Origin: DATKDU01 sp035512595
Lineage (GTDB): Bacteria > Planctomycetota > Planctomycetia > Pirellulales > Pirellulaceae
Direction: 5' to 3'
Assembly: GCA_035512595.1 (NCBI GenBank)
Contig: DATKDU010000013.1
Location: 1 to 6,946, forward strand
Length of the DNA stretch: 6,946 nucleotides
In this document: positions 1-6,946 of the stretch, piece after piece
Layout: each line of letters begins with the position of its first letter
Position numbering within the stretch: position 1 is the first letter of the stretch
Notes under the pieces: generated by a model
Databases searched by the model: none
What the model saw: only the letters and a program-made list of their open reading frames with translations
What the model was told of the DNA's origin: nothing
Made by a program: the position numbers and the translations under genes

Positions 1-264
1 GGTGTAGTCGTTGTAATCCCCATCCTTGTCGGCAATCCGGGCACGGACGGTGCGGCTGGCGGGGCCATCAGCCAGGAATGCAGCCGGCACGGTGGCCGAC
101 GAAACGAGGCTCCCTTCGAGCTCGAAGACGCCGTCGTTGTCGAAGTCGAAGCTGTATAGAAAGCCGGCGGCAGCATCGGCGGATGACGGATCGAACTGCT
201 CCGTGAATGAAACCAGGCCCGACGCACCTTCCGGGACTGGGCCGCCATTGGTCAGCGTCCCAAT
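1..264 (-). other. PKD-like domain, truncated by window edge
   Basis: Residues 2228-2315. It begins 'IGTLTNGGPVPEGASGLVSF' and contains 'YSFDFDNDGVFELEG', matching the PKD core Y-x-F-D-F-D-x-D-G-x-F-x. It ends 'RTVRARIADKDGDYNDYT', the usual V-x-x-R-x-x-D-x-D-G-x-x-x-x-Y/F strand. PKD-like modules are extracellular beta-sandwiches. The gene continues beyond the window with no stop, so more repeats or an anchor may follow. Confidence 0.75.
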
Positions 265-3200
265 GGGCGCGACATTGTTGACGGCAATGGTGATCGTCTC
301 GAAGTCGTCGAGGGCTGGGCTAGCGCCGTCGTGAACGCGGATGGTGACCGAGACGCTGGCGGGCCCATCATCAGGGGCCCAGGAAAAGACGCCTGTTTCG
401 GCATTGATTGCGGCACCGGCAGGGGCGCCGGGATCGAGGCTGAACGTCAACGTATCGCCAACGTTGGGGTCGGTCGCGGTGACCTGGAAGCTCAACGTCT
501 GGCCCTCGGCCACCGTCTTGCTGCCGATGGGGTCCAGGACTGGCGGGTCGTTGGGCGAACGGACCAGGATGACCGTATCCGGCACCACTGGCGCAGTTTC
601 GACGTGGCCGACGTTGTCGTGAGCGATCGTGTAGAAGGCGTAGGTGTGGCCGAACTCTCCGATAAACGGAAATGACGTGGCCGTAGTGCCGCGAACTAGC
701 GCGAAGGATGGCCCGTCGTTATCGGAGACAAAAAGATCGTACCCGGCGATGTCGGAGCCGCCGGGGTCGTCTGTGCCGGCCCAGGTGACGGTGAAAGCGG
801 GATCGAGCGTTTCGGCGGGGAGGGCGGCGACCTGGCTGGCGGGCGGCAATGCGTCGAGCGTGTTGAAGACGAGCGGCGTGTCGATGGGGTCGTTGAAGTC
901 GAAGAAGATGCGGGCCCGGTTCTCGATGACCGTGCCCGACGGCAGCCCGAGTTTCGGCCGCACGACGTAACTGATCGACCCCTCGCCGCGGCCGGTGGCG
1001 TCGTTGGGGTAGAGGAGGCCGACGAGCGGGTTTTCCGGCGACCAGCCGGTGAGCGGATCGACGGCCCGCAAGAGGAGCGTCAGTTGCCGCGTATCGCGGT
1101 CAAGGTCGGCCGTCACTTCGACCTGAATCGGCGTGCCGTTCGCCATTAGCGGCACGGTCGTCTCGAAGTGGGCCAGACCCGCCGGGACGGCGATCCGCTG
1201 GTCAGCGAAGGCGATCTCGGTCAGTTCGAAGGTGTCTAGGTCCAGGTCGGGATCGAAAATGTCGGTAACGATAATCTCTCGTGCCGGACCGGTGGCGCTG
1301 GGCTGGTTCTCGAACCGGACGGTGTAAGCGAGGGAGCCATCAGCTTGGATGAACGCCCCGTAGCCGGCAGGAGCGAGCTTGTCATTGGGGTCGCTGGATC
1401 GGGCAACAGGGACGGGGTATAGCTTCGGGCCAGGACCTAACGGAGGAATTGGCGATGGTGAGGGTTGTGGCGTCGGGTTTGGCGTCGGAGTTGGGTGTGG
1501 CTGAGGCGTCGGCTGTCCTGGGGAAGGATCGGGAACGGGCACGGAAGGGATTTTGGGAGCGTATGGAAACCTATTCTTCGCCTGCTTTCCGATTTCCAAT
1601 ACGTTTTGGGCCAGTTGACTGCAGAATTCAGTGTTGGCGTAACAATAGAGCCCGATGCGAACTAACCACCAAGGAATTATCGCAATTGAGCCAGATGGAT
1701 CGACTTCAAACAATGGATCATTATCAACGTATTCATATATATTGAGCCCGCCCGCTATCCGGATCGGATCTGGCGCAGCGAAGCGTCCAATGCGCACGTC
1801 GTAGTACCTCGCCCGCATGAACTCCAGACCGTTGCCCTCGTTCATCACCCCGTACTCGCCGACGTACTCGAACGGATTTGCTATCGCCTCGGTCTTGCTG
1901 AGCGAGATGCCGAAGGGATCATAGGCGTAAGCGTTCAGCACGCCGCCCGCGGCGTCGGTCAGTTCGCTGGTGTGGCCGATCGCCTCGAAGGTGTAGTACG
2001 CCGGGTCGCCGATGGCGTCGGTGCGGGAGACTAGGCCGTAGCCGTGGTCGTAGCGAGCGATGAGTTGGTTGCTCGAATCGAACTCGGCGGCCACGTTACC
2101 CAGGCCCGTCGGGTCGATGATGAAAGTCGTTGCCACGCCGTTTTCCGTCACGCCAACCCGGTTGCCCAACGCGTCGTAGCGATAGGCCCAGTCCTCGCCC
2201 GGCCGGGTGACCCCGACGAGCCGGTTCTCAATGTCATAGGTGTAGGTCGTGGTGACGCCGTTCTCGGTCTGGCTGATGAGGTTTCCGTCGGTGTCGAAAG
2301 CGTAGGTCACGCCGCCGACCTGCGTGTACTGGTTCAGGGCGTTGGTGGTGTAAGGGGTCGCCACGCCGCCGTCGACCACTTGGCGGCGATTGCCGGCCTC
2401 ATCATAGTCGTAGACCACCACGCGGCCGTCAGGATGCGCCACGCGGGTAAGCTGGCCCAGCGCGTCGTAACCGTAGTCGAATCGCCCGGCCAGCGTGGTC
2501 ATCGACGTACGGCGGCCAGAAACGTCGTACGTGTAATCGAACCGGGAGAGGACCGCGCCCCCCGGCTGGAAGTTGACCAGACTCGTGATGTTTCCGGCCG
2601 GATCGTAGGCGTAGGTGGTGAAGACGCCGTTGCCGAGCGTCTTTTTGCTCAACCGGCCGGCGGAATCGTAGTCGTAATCGACGATAAGATTGCCAGTCCC
2701 ATCGGTCATGACGTTCAACCGGCCGATGGAATCATAAGCATAGTTTTCGACGTTGCCGTCCTGGTCGGTGCGGCGGGTGCGGCGGCCGGCGGCGTCATAG
2801 AGGAACGTGAAGAACTTGCCGCCTGGATAGTCGATCCTGGCTAGGCGATCGGTCAGCGACTCGTAAGCCATCGTCGTCGTGCCAGCCGGATCCCGAGCGG
2901 AGGTGAGATTGCCAAACGTGTCGTACGTATAGACAAAATCGATGCCGCCGGTCGTCAGGTAGTCCTTGGTGAGGACCTGGCCAGCCACGTTATAGGTGAA
3001 CGCGATCACCTGGCCGCGGCGATTGGTGGAGGTCAGCACGTTGCCGCGAGTGTCGTAGGTGAAATCCTCGTGCGTGCCGTCCTCATAAGTGATCCGTGTC
3101 AGATTTCCCTTGGAATCGTAGGAGTAGTCGATTCCGTTGCCGCGGGCATCGGTGAACGACGCCAGCCGCTGATGCGCCGGCTCGTAGGCGAACGAGGTTT

Positions 3201-6200
3201 GCAGGTTCAGCGCGTCGCGAATGCCGGTGAGGTTGCCGATGGCGTCGTAGCCGTAGCGATAGCGCTCACCGCCGGGGCCGGTGAGGCTGGCAAACTGAAA
3301 CTGCTTGTCGTAGCCGAACTGGACGACTCGCCCTTCGCCGTCGCGGACCTGGGCGAGTTGGCCGCCGAGTCCGAACTGCAGCGAGGTCCGCTTCCCCGTG
3401 GCATCCAGCACGACGACCTGCCCTGGTGAACCGCCGTCGATCGGCTGGTGAATGAAGTTCACCTGCTCCGCTCCACCGTCGCGCTCGGTCCGTGTCAGTC
3501 GCCCGGCCGAATCGTATGAGAAGAAATCATGTGAGCCATCGGGCTGCGTGACGGTGCGCAGGGCAAAGCTGTCGGGCGTGAATAGACCGGTGACGGGAGT
3601 TGGGAAGGTGCCCGAATCGTTGTGCCCCGCGTAAACAAAATTCGCCGTCCCGTTGGCGGGACGGTAGTCGTAAGCGGTCACTCGGCCGCCGGGCGCGGTG
3701 GCGCGAATCATGTGCTGGCGGTCGGGATCGTACTCGAACGACGTGATCCGGTCGTCCGCTGAGCCGGCGCCAGCCGTATCGACGACGCGAACCAGCCGCG
3801 GATCGGCGCCAAAATCGAGAATGTCGTACTCCAGCAGGATTTGCCGGCCGCTGCTGTGGGTCAGGCTGGTCAGGAATCCGCTCGTATAGGCCAAGGTGAT
3901 GCGATTGGCGTTGGTGTCTTCGACGAAGTTCAGCTTGTTGTTCGTCCCGAATTGCCAGACGGTGCCGTCGGTCTCGGTCAGGCGGTATGCATTGTTAGCA
4001 AACGTCAGTTTCCCGAAGTCCCCGGCGGCTGCGGTGAACGTGCCGTTGATGTTCTTCGTGAAGAACCGATCGACGCCGCCGGGGCCGTGGAGCACCACGT
4101 CGCCATTGGGCTCGACGATCTTGGCTGAAATGTCCCAGTTATGCGTCCAGCCGCGGCCCAGCACGCCCTGGCGGAAGCGGGAGACGAGATCCTGGCCATA
4201 CACGCGGCTGAACGTGAGCGGCAGTCCAGGCGCGGCGATCGACGAATCGACGGCTCCGGCGAGATAACGAACCGGGCTGAGCGAGGCCGAAGCCTGCGCA
4301 ACCTCAAACCCCCAGAGGGCGCCGAGATCGCTGGTGACCTGGCCGACCGCCGCGAGCTGGTTGGCGTTTTCCGCCATCTCGGTCACGTAGTCTGCCCACA
4401 GGTCAAAGTAACTGTGCCGCAGGTTATAGACGATCGCGCTCCAGGCATCGGCGGGAATGGAATCGGGGCGGGTGTCCAGGACCGCATGCCAGTCGATCGT
4501 CAGCCACTCTTCGAAGACGTTGGGCGGCGGGGGCGGCCCGGTGCTCACGCCACCGCCACCGGTGCCGCCGGCCGTGGACGCGATCGGGAACGAGGTTCCC
4601 GGCTGCGGATCGGCCCGAACGACTCGGAACGGCTCGACGGCAATGGGATAGGAGCCCGACCGGTCGCCGGTCCGCGGCCGCTCGAAGACGACGCGCTCAT
4701 TGGGGTCGGTGATGTAGGCCACTTTCTCGGTGGTGTCCAGCGCCGTCAGGCTGCCGAGGGAGAAGCTGAGGCTGTTCTGTCCCCGGTCCTGCTTGAGACC
4801 GACGTAATAGATCGGAATGCGGCCGGATTCTCCCGGTTGGAGCGTGCCCGGCGTGGCAGACGAGCCAATACCTAGGACCTGAAGTGAACTCCCCAGCCCT
4901 GCCGGGCGGGTGCGCGTGTTCATGATGGAATTGGCCAGGGCCTCGCTGCCAGTGAGGAGGCCATCTCCGCCGACCGAGACTTGTAAGAGCGGAGCGGGCA
5001 TGCCGACGGTGCCCGTGTTGCGGTACTCGACCCAGACAGTCTGCTTGTTGGGGAAGCCGGGGCTGACAGCGCTGGGAACGACCAGATTGGTTTGCAGTGT
5101 TGCCGCGCCTCCCTGGGTCACTTCAAACGCGCTGGGCAACGTAAATGTGGCGGCGCCTTTCGTGACCCGCACGGAGTACAGGCCGGGCGTCCAATTGAAC
5201 GAGGGAATGCCGGGCGGGAGGGGCGCGGCGAAGTCGATGTGCAGGCTCACGGCCGTCGGCGACACGAAGCCCGGCAAAACGCGGCGAGCGATGCCTGCGG
5301 AGTTGACAAATTCGACGACGGTGTTTGTGTCGAAGCCGCTTCCCAGGATCGTCAAGTCGGCGGGCGCTGCGATTCCATGCCTGGCGGGGCCAACTCGCGT
5401 AACGAAGAACGGGGCCACCTCCGCGGTGATCGAATAGGTCGTCGGGCCGGTGATCTGGTCGCCGTACACCTGGACGTAGTAAGTGCCGCCGCCGGCGATG
5501 CCCGTCAGCGACACTTCTTGATGCACTCCAGGTATTGCCGATCGCTCGTCAAAGGTTACCCGCGTTGGAATGCCTGCGTAGCTGACGAGAAGTTCGGCGT
5601 GACTGCCGGCCGATGTGTCCAGGCGGAGTTTCAGGCTGTCGCCGCCGGCAAGCGTGACCGCGTAGTAATCAACGCGATCCGCGCCTGAAAAACTCCCCGC
5701 CGCGGGTGCGCCGCTGGTCGGCAATGACCGCACGATGAGCGGCAACGGGACACTAGCCGATAGGTTATCCGCCTCGTTCGTTTCGCGCTCTTGGTTTGCT
5801 ACGTCGGCGCGGACCAGAATGTGATAGTTGCCGGGGAGTTTTCCGGGGATGACGACTTCGACGGCCTGCGTGTAGGACTGGTTTTCGGCCAGCCCGCCGG
5901 TGTGGGGGACGGTGGCGAGCAATACGTCGCGGATGTCCCATTGGTCGTCGGTCGAAAGGTACAGGCCGTCCGCCCAGCTTCCGAGCAGCGGGGCGCCCGT
6001 GCGGTTGAATCCGTTCCAGGAGACGGTAACCGGTTCGCCGGCCCAGAGCTGGGACGCATGCACGACGAGATTGTTCAGCCCCAGATCGACCGGCACGATG
6101 TGGAACGAGGCGTTGTAAACGTCGTCGCCATTCTCACCGAATACAGCGTCGCCGTCCTGATCGAGCCAGTTGCCGGCCAGGTCGCGGACATCCGGTCCGA

Positions 6201-6946
6201 CGAGCACGTTGTAGACGCCCACAAGCGTCTGAGGCGCGAACGCCAAGCGAAACCGGTTGAACCCGATTTCCTGGATGCCCGTGACTGCGACCGATTGCCC
6301 GTCCGGTCGGGTGATCGTCACGTCGGACGCGGTGAAAGTCGTCTTGTCGATTCTCTCGCTGAACCAGACATCAACGTGCGAGACTGTTCCGGCTACATCA
6401 CCCGAGGGCGCGTGGTTGGTGATTCGCGGGGCGACGGCGTCAAGGATCAGCGTGAACGCATAGAAGTCCTCCGGCTCGCCGGGGATGCCGTTGGCGTTCT
6501 GGTCGAGGGGGAAGCCCTCTATGTCCTTCAGCGTCGGCAACAGGCGGAAATGATAGGGACCGCTCTCGTTGAGTGCAAAGGGAAACTCCATGAGGTAAGT
6601 GCGGTCGCCCACCTGAGTCATTCCCGCCGCGCCGAACATTCCCATTTGGCCTGTTACTTCGAATACCGAACTAGTGAATGAATTGAGATCGATAAGCTTG
6701 TTGAACACAAGCGTGATGCTGCTGAGTGGCAAGATGAATCCGCCGTTTATCCCGACGGGAGCGTAAGACCGGACATGGGTATGAGGACGTCCTTGGACTA
6801 CGTGTACCGTGCCTGCGCCGCCCGGTCCGCCTCCGGTGCCTCCGAATGCCGTGATGGCACTGGTGTTGAATCCGCTCAGATCATTTGCGTACACCGCGAC
6901 GCGTCCGCCGCCGCCGCCGGCACGAGCACCACTGCTTCCGCCGTTG
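1..6946 (-). CDS. Giant modular RHS/YD-repeat surface protein, internal fragment (both ends missing)
   Basis: One uninterrupted minus-strand frame of 2315 codons fills the window. I read every codon and found no stop. The translation is coherent throughout, with recognisable domains in order: Gly-rich, two Ig-like, CARDB-like, PPC-like, TIG-like, DUF6531-like, YD repeats, RHS core, Pro-rich spacer, DUF7619-like, Fn3-like, cadherin-like and PKD-like. From family knowledge, such proteins are exported and act at the cell surface, and YD repeats build a hollow beta shell. The visible part has no signal peptide, anchor or sorting signal; these would lie outside the window. There are only two cysteines (residues 1768 and 1775 of the fragment), which fits an extracellular protein. 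No neighbouring gene is visible, so operon context is unknown. The function is not established; adhesion, or encapsulation of a cargo, is inference. Residue numbers in the other entries count from the right window edge. Confidence 0.96.
265..558 (-). other. Cadherin/He_PIG-like Ig domain
   Basis: Residues 2130-2227. It starts NDPPVLDPIGSKTVAEGQTL, followed by FQVTATDPNVGDTLTFSLD, INAETGVFSWAP and a closing 'VTIRVHDGASPALDDFETITIAV'. The N-x-x-P-x-L-x-x-I-x-x-x-x-V-x-E-G-x-x-L start and the 'I-x-x-x-T-G-x-F-x-W-x-P' motif are standard for putative-Ig (He_PIG) or cadherin-like repeats of bacterial surface proteins. Asp residues in ATDP and VHDG are in positions that often bind calcium. Confidence 0.8.
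559..840 (-). other. Fibronectin type III-like domain
   Basis: Residues 2036-2129. The strand pattern 'DPAFTVTWAGTDDPGGSDIAGYDLFVSDNDG' is followed by 'FIGEFGHTYAFYTIAHDNVGHVE'. The W-x-G-x-D/x-x-x-x-x-I-x-x-Y-x-L/V core and the 'G-x-x-Y-x-F-x-x-x-A-x-D-x-x-G' ending are typical of Fn3-like modules near C-termini of giant secreted proteins. It directly follows the DPNDK domain. Confidence 0.65.
841..1398 (-). other. DUF7619-like beta domain with DPNDK signature
   Basis: Residues 1850-2035. It opens SSDPNDKLAPAGYG, continues 'SLAYTVRFENQPSATGPAREI' and 'VTDIFDPDLDLDTFEL', and closes 'SGTVIENRARIFFDFNDPIDT'. The DPNDK start, the Y-x-V/I-x-F-E-N core followed by I-x-V-x-D, and the final 'I-x-F-D-x-N-x-P-I-x-T' are the marks of the domain called DUF7619 in secreted proteins of Bacteroidota and others. 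Its role is not known and is presumed structural. The family name is from memory; the motif match is clear. Confidence 0.75.
1423..1545 (-). other. Proline-rich spacer
   Basis: Residues 1801-1841. Proline alternates with Thr, Gln, Ser, His and Asn, for example QPTPQPHPTPTPNPTPQPSP, and the spacer ends IPPLGPGPK. Such X-Pro runs form stiff extended linkers in secreted proteins, and the Thr/Ser positions are possible glycosylation sites. It separates the YD shell and its tip from the downstream adhesion-type domains. Confidence 0.9.
1546..1686 (-). other. Post-core tip of unknown type, position of the Rhs toxin
   Basis: Residues 1754-1800, about 47 residues: a hydrophobic start IAIIPWWLVRIGLYCY, then ANTEFCSQLAQNVLEIGKQ and KNRFPYAPKI. 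It contains the only two cysteines of the fragment (1768 and 1775) and resembles a hydrophobic stretch followed by an amphipathic helix. It takes the place where classical Rhs proteins carry a variable toxin, yet it is too short for most known toxin domains and I recognise no catalytic motif. It could be a plug, a short membrane-active peptide or a remnant of a lost domain. Confidence 0.6.
1687..1929 (-). other. RHS-repeat-associated core, C-terminal part of the shell
   Basis: Residues 1673-1753. The canonical end of the shell is clear: YAYDPFGISLSKTEA, NPFEYVGEYGV, then GLEFMRARYYDVRIGRF (usual form L-x-Y-x-x-A-R-Y-Y-D-x-x-x-G-R-F), APDPIR, AGGLNIYEYVDNDP and VDPSGS. In the family this segment seals the shell and carries a self-cleaving aspartyl protease, with the motif D-P-x-G repeated 23 residues apart. 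Both aspartates and the spacing are present here. However, the first motif is DPIR rather than DPIG, and the second is DPSGS rather than DPSGL, so activity is uncertain. The core lies inside the protein, not near its end. Confidence 0.95.
1930..3834 (-). repeat. YD-repeat (RHS repeat) array, about 20 units
   Basis: Residues 1038-1672. I count 20 units with a YD dipeptide, many of the form x-Y-x-Y-D-x-x-G-N/R-L-x. Examples are YGYDAIGNLTGIRD, YSYDSKGNLTRITYEDG, FLYDAAGRRTRRTDQDG, YAYDSIGRLNVMTDG, YGYDALGQLTRVAHPDG and YRYDALGNRVGVTENG. Three more positions carry variants: YNVAGQ, YESLTD and YAFDTDGN. The early units (3660-3840) are more widely spaced and less regular than the later ones. From structures of Rhs and Tc-C proteins, such repeats coil into a hollow beta shell that can enclose a polypeptide. 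The repeats are degenerate at DNA level, so the array is old rather than freshly duplicated. The first few and last unit boundaries are approximate. Confidence 0.95.
3835..4281 (-). other. DUF6531-like N-terminal domain of the YD shell
   Basis: Residues 889-1037. It has 'LPLTFSRVYG' and 'GVLGRGWTHNWDI', matching the L-x-F-x-R-x-Y and 'G-x-G-W-x-H-x-x' motifs of the DUF6531-type domain that begins many RHS/YD proteins. It then runs 'GDVVLHGPGGVDRFFT', 'YRLTETDGTVWQFGTNNKLNFVED' and 'NRITLAYTSGFLTSLTHSSGR'. These F/Y-x-F-x-x-x-G-x-L strands merge into the first YD repeats. Its position directly before the array supports the call. Confidence 0.75.
4282..4521 (-). other. Helical aromatic-rich segment before the YD shell
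   Basis: Residues 809-888, with motifs FEEWLTIDWHAVLD, DAWSAIVYNLRHSYFDLWADYV and TEMAENANQLAAVG. These have amphipathic helical spacing with several Trp and Tyr, in contrast to the beta-rich sequence on both sides. A segment of this type may form part of the plug or cap of the YD shell, but that is inference. No family was recognised. Confidence 0.5.
4522..4578 (-). other. Gly/Pro hinge
   Basis: Residues 790-808 read STAGGTGGGGVSTGPPPPP, a low-complexity linker with four Gly in a row and then five Pro in a row. It separates the Ig-type stalk from the helical segment and YD shell, so it is probably a flexible spacer. Confidence 0.8.
4579..5106 (-). other. Beta-rich region of unassigned family
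   Basis: Residues 614-789. The start 'NKQTVWVEYRNTGTVGMPAPLLQVS' looks like an additional beta-sandwich with the 'Y-x-N-x-G' motif seen in CARDB- and APHP-type domains. A Gly/Ser/Leu-rich middle follows, then 'PGTLQPGESGRIPIYYVG' and a charged stretch with ITDPNERVVFERPRTGDRSGS. I do not recognise a defined family for the second half. It links the TIG-like module to the hinge before the YD shell. Confidence 0.45.
5107..5412 (-). other. IPT/TIG-like domain
   Basis: Residues 512-613. It starts 'VTRVGPARHGIAAPADLTILGSGFD', which matches the TIG pattern I/V-x-x-V-x-P-x-x-G-x-x-x-x-x-x-x-T-I-x-G-S/T-G-F. It continues 'TNTVVEFVNSAG' and ends 'GLYSVRVTKG' and 'AFEVTQGG', equivalent to the usual 'G-x-Y-x-V-x-V-x-N' ending. 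TIG domains are Ig-fold modules of surface and Rhs-like proteins. Confidence 0.7.
5413..5730 (-). other. PPC-like (pre-peptidase C-terminal) beta domain
   Basis: Residues 406-511. Features of the family are visible: 'GSFSGADRVDYYAVTLAGGDSLKLRLDT' (a D-x-x-Y-x-x-x-L-x-x-G-x-x-L core), then 'GGGTYYVQVYGD' and 'TTYSITAEV', the closing G-x-Y-x-V-x-V and Y-x-L/I strands. The domain is a jelly-roll-like fold found in secreted proteins, here without any peptidase nearby. The role is probably structural or carbohydrate-binding; that is inference. Confidence 0.65.
5731..6096 (-). other. CARDB-like domain
   Basis: Residues 284-405. It begins 'VDLGLNNLVV', continues with a strand region 'AGEPVTVSWNGFNRTG' and ends with 'GNYHILVRADVANQERETNEADN'. 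The last motif (Y-x-x-x-V-x-x-D-x-x-x-x-V/E-x-E-x-x-E-x-DN) is typical of CARDB domains, adhesion-related beta-sandwiches of bacterial and archaeal surface proteins. No catalytic residues are expected. The domain sits between the Ig-like pair and a PPC-like domain. Confidence 0.75.
6097..6420 (-). other. Ig-like domain 2 (Big_5-like), tandem copy of domain 1
   Basis: Residues 176-283. It opens with HAPSGDVAGTVSHVDVWFSE and IDKTTFTASDVTI, runs through a 'YNVLVGPDVRDLAGN' strand, and has the loop LDQDGDAVFGENGDDVY before the closing strand NASFHI. This is the usual layout of the extracellular Ig-like repeats that precede CARDB domains in giant surface proteins. The DxDGD loop looks like a calcium site. 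The copy shares spacing and key residues with the preceding domain, though overall identity is low. Confidence 0.65.
6421..6780 (-). other. Ig-like domain 1 (Big_5-like)
   Basis: Residues 56-175. The pattern is that of a bacterial Ig-like domain: a strand ending SSITLVFNKLIDLNSFTSS, then a middle beta region, then an acidic loop LDQNANGIPGEPEDFY before the last strand. The 'L-x-F-x-K-x-I-D-x-x-S-F' motif corresponds to the 'V-x-F-S-E-x-I-D-x-x-T-F' motif of the next domain, which shows that the two are tandem copies. The Asp/Asn-rich loop may bind calcium. Assignment is by motif memory, without a profile search. Confidence 0.6.
6790..6945 (-). other. Glycine-rich segment at the N-terminal edge of the fragment
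   Basis: Residues 1-52 are dominated by glycine, with a GGGGGR run followed by VAVYAND, then ITAFGGTGGGPGGAGTVHV. This spacing of Gly runs with 'R-x-AVYA', 'ITAFGGTG' and 'GAGTV' resembles the Gly-rich beta-helix-like stretches I recall from giant planctomycete and other bacterial surface proteins. It is cut by the window edge, so more of the same probably lies upstream in the protein. The role is likely structural; no active residues are visible. Confidence 0.6.

Noticed and set aside
1681..1745. AT-rich stretch with CATATATATT that might be a promoter
   Set aside because: It lies inside the continuous reading frame, encoding NIYEYVDNDP of the conserved RHS core end, and no gene start follows on either strand.
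2044..2844. 266-codon open frame on the plus strand rich in Val and Ala
   Set aside because: Also antisense in register with the YD repeats; its repeated VVxxVG-type pattern is the mirror of the Tyr-Asp codons. No independent evidence for a gene.
1930..3834. Possible recent tandem DNA duplication or CRISPR-like array from the recurring gtcgta motif
   Set aside because: The recurring element is the Tyr-Asp codon pair in reverse complement. Units vary in length and sequence, with no constant repeat and spacer size, so this is a protein-level repeat.
4005..4307. 100-codon minus-strand open frame
   Set aside because: It lies in a different frame from the continuous 2315-codon frame and is rich in Arg, Ser and Pro, as expected for a shifted shadow of GC-rich coding sequence.
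5791..6681. 296-codon open frame on the plus strand
   Set aside because: It is the exact codon-for-codon antisense of the YD protein frame. In GC-rich DNA the Leu and Ser codons that would give antisense stops (TTA, CTA, TCA) are rare, so long shadows arise. Its translation shows no domain, whereas the minus strand does.

Overview
The whole window lies inside one protein-coding gene on the minus strand. Read in the reverse-complement frame whose codons begin at plus positions of the form 3n+1, all 2315 codons are open. There is no stop and no convincing start, so both gene ends fall outside the window. The visible part alone is roughly 240-250 kDa. There is no intergenic DNA, RNA gene, mobile element or CRISPR array, and I found no promoter or terminator. 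Other open stretches on either strand are shadows of this frame.

The protein is a giant modular cell-surface or secreted protein built around an RHS/YD-repeat shell. In protein order (high to low coordinates) it contains: a glycine-rich segment; two related Ig-like domains with acidic loops that may bind calcium; a CARDB-like domain; a PPC-like beta domain; an IPT/TIG-like domain; an unassigned beta-rich region; a Gly/Pro hinge; a helical segment with many aromatic residues; a DUF6531-like entry domain; about 20 YD repeats; and the RHS-repeat-associated core. After the core come a short unassigned tip, a proline-rich spacer, a DUF7619-like domain with a DPNDK signature, an Fn3-like domain, a cadherin/He_PIG-like Ig domain and the start of a PKD-like domain.

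The GC-rich sequence (mostly about 60-65 percent where counted), the great length and the mix of CARDB, PPC, glycine-rich, DPNDK and PKD modules around a YD core suggest a planctomycete, perhaps of the Pirellulales. That is a judgement from recalled family patterns, not a search result.

The most interesting point is the architecture. In classical Rhs and Tc toxins the core is followed by a variable C-terminal toxin. Here the core is internal and is followed by about 47 residues of unknown type, a proline spacer and more adhesion-type modules. The tip coincides with a local fall in GC and holds the only two cysteines in all 2315 residues. It could be a vestigial or miniature cargo, or a structural seal. 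The core-end protease motif is also altered: both aspartates are kept, but the residues that usually follow them are changed.
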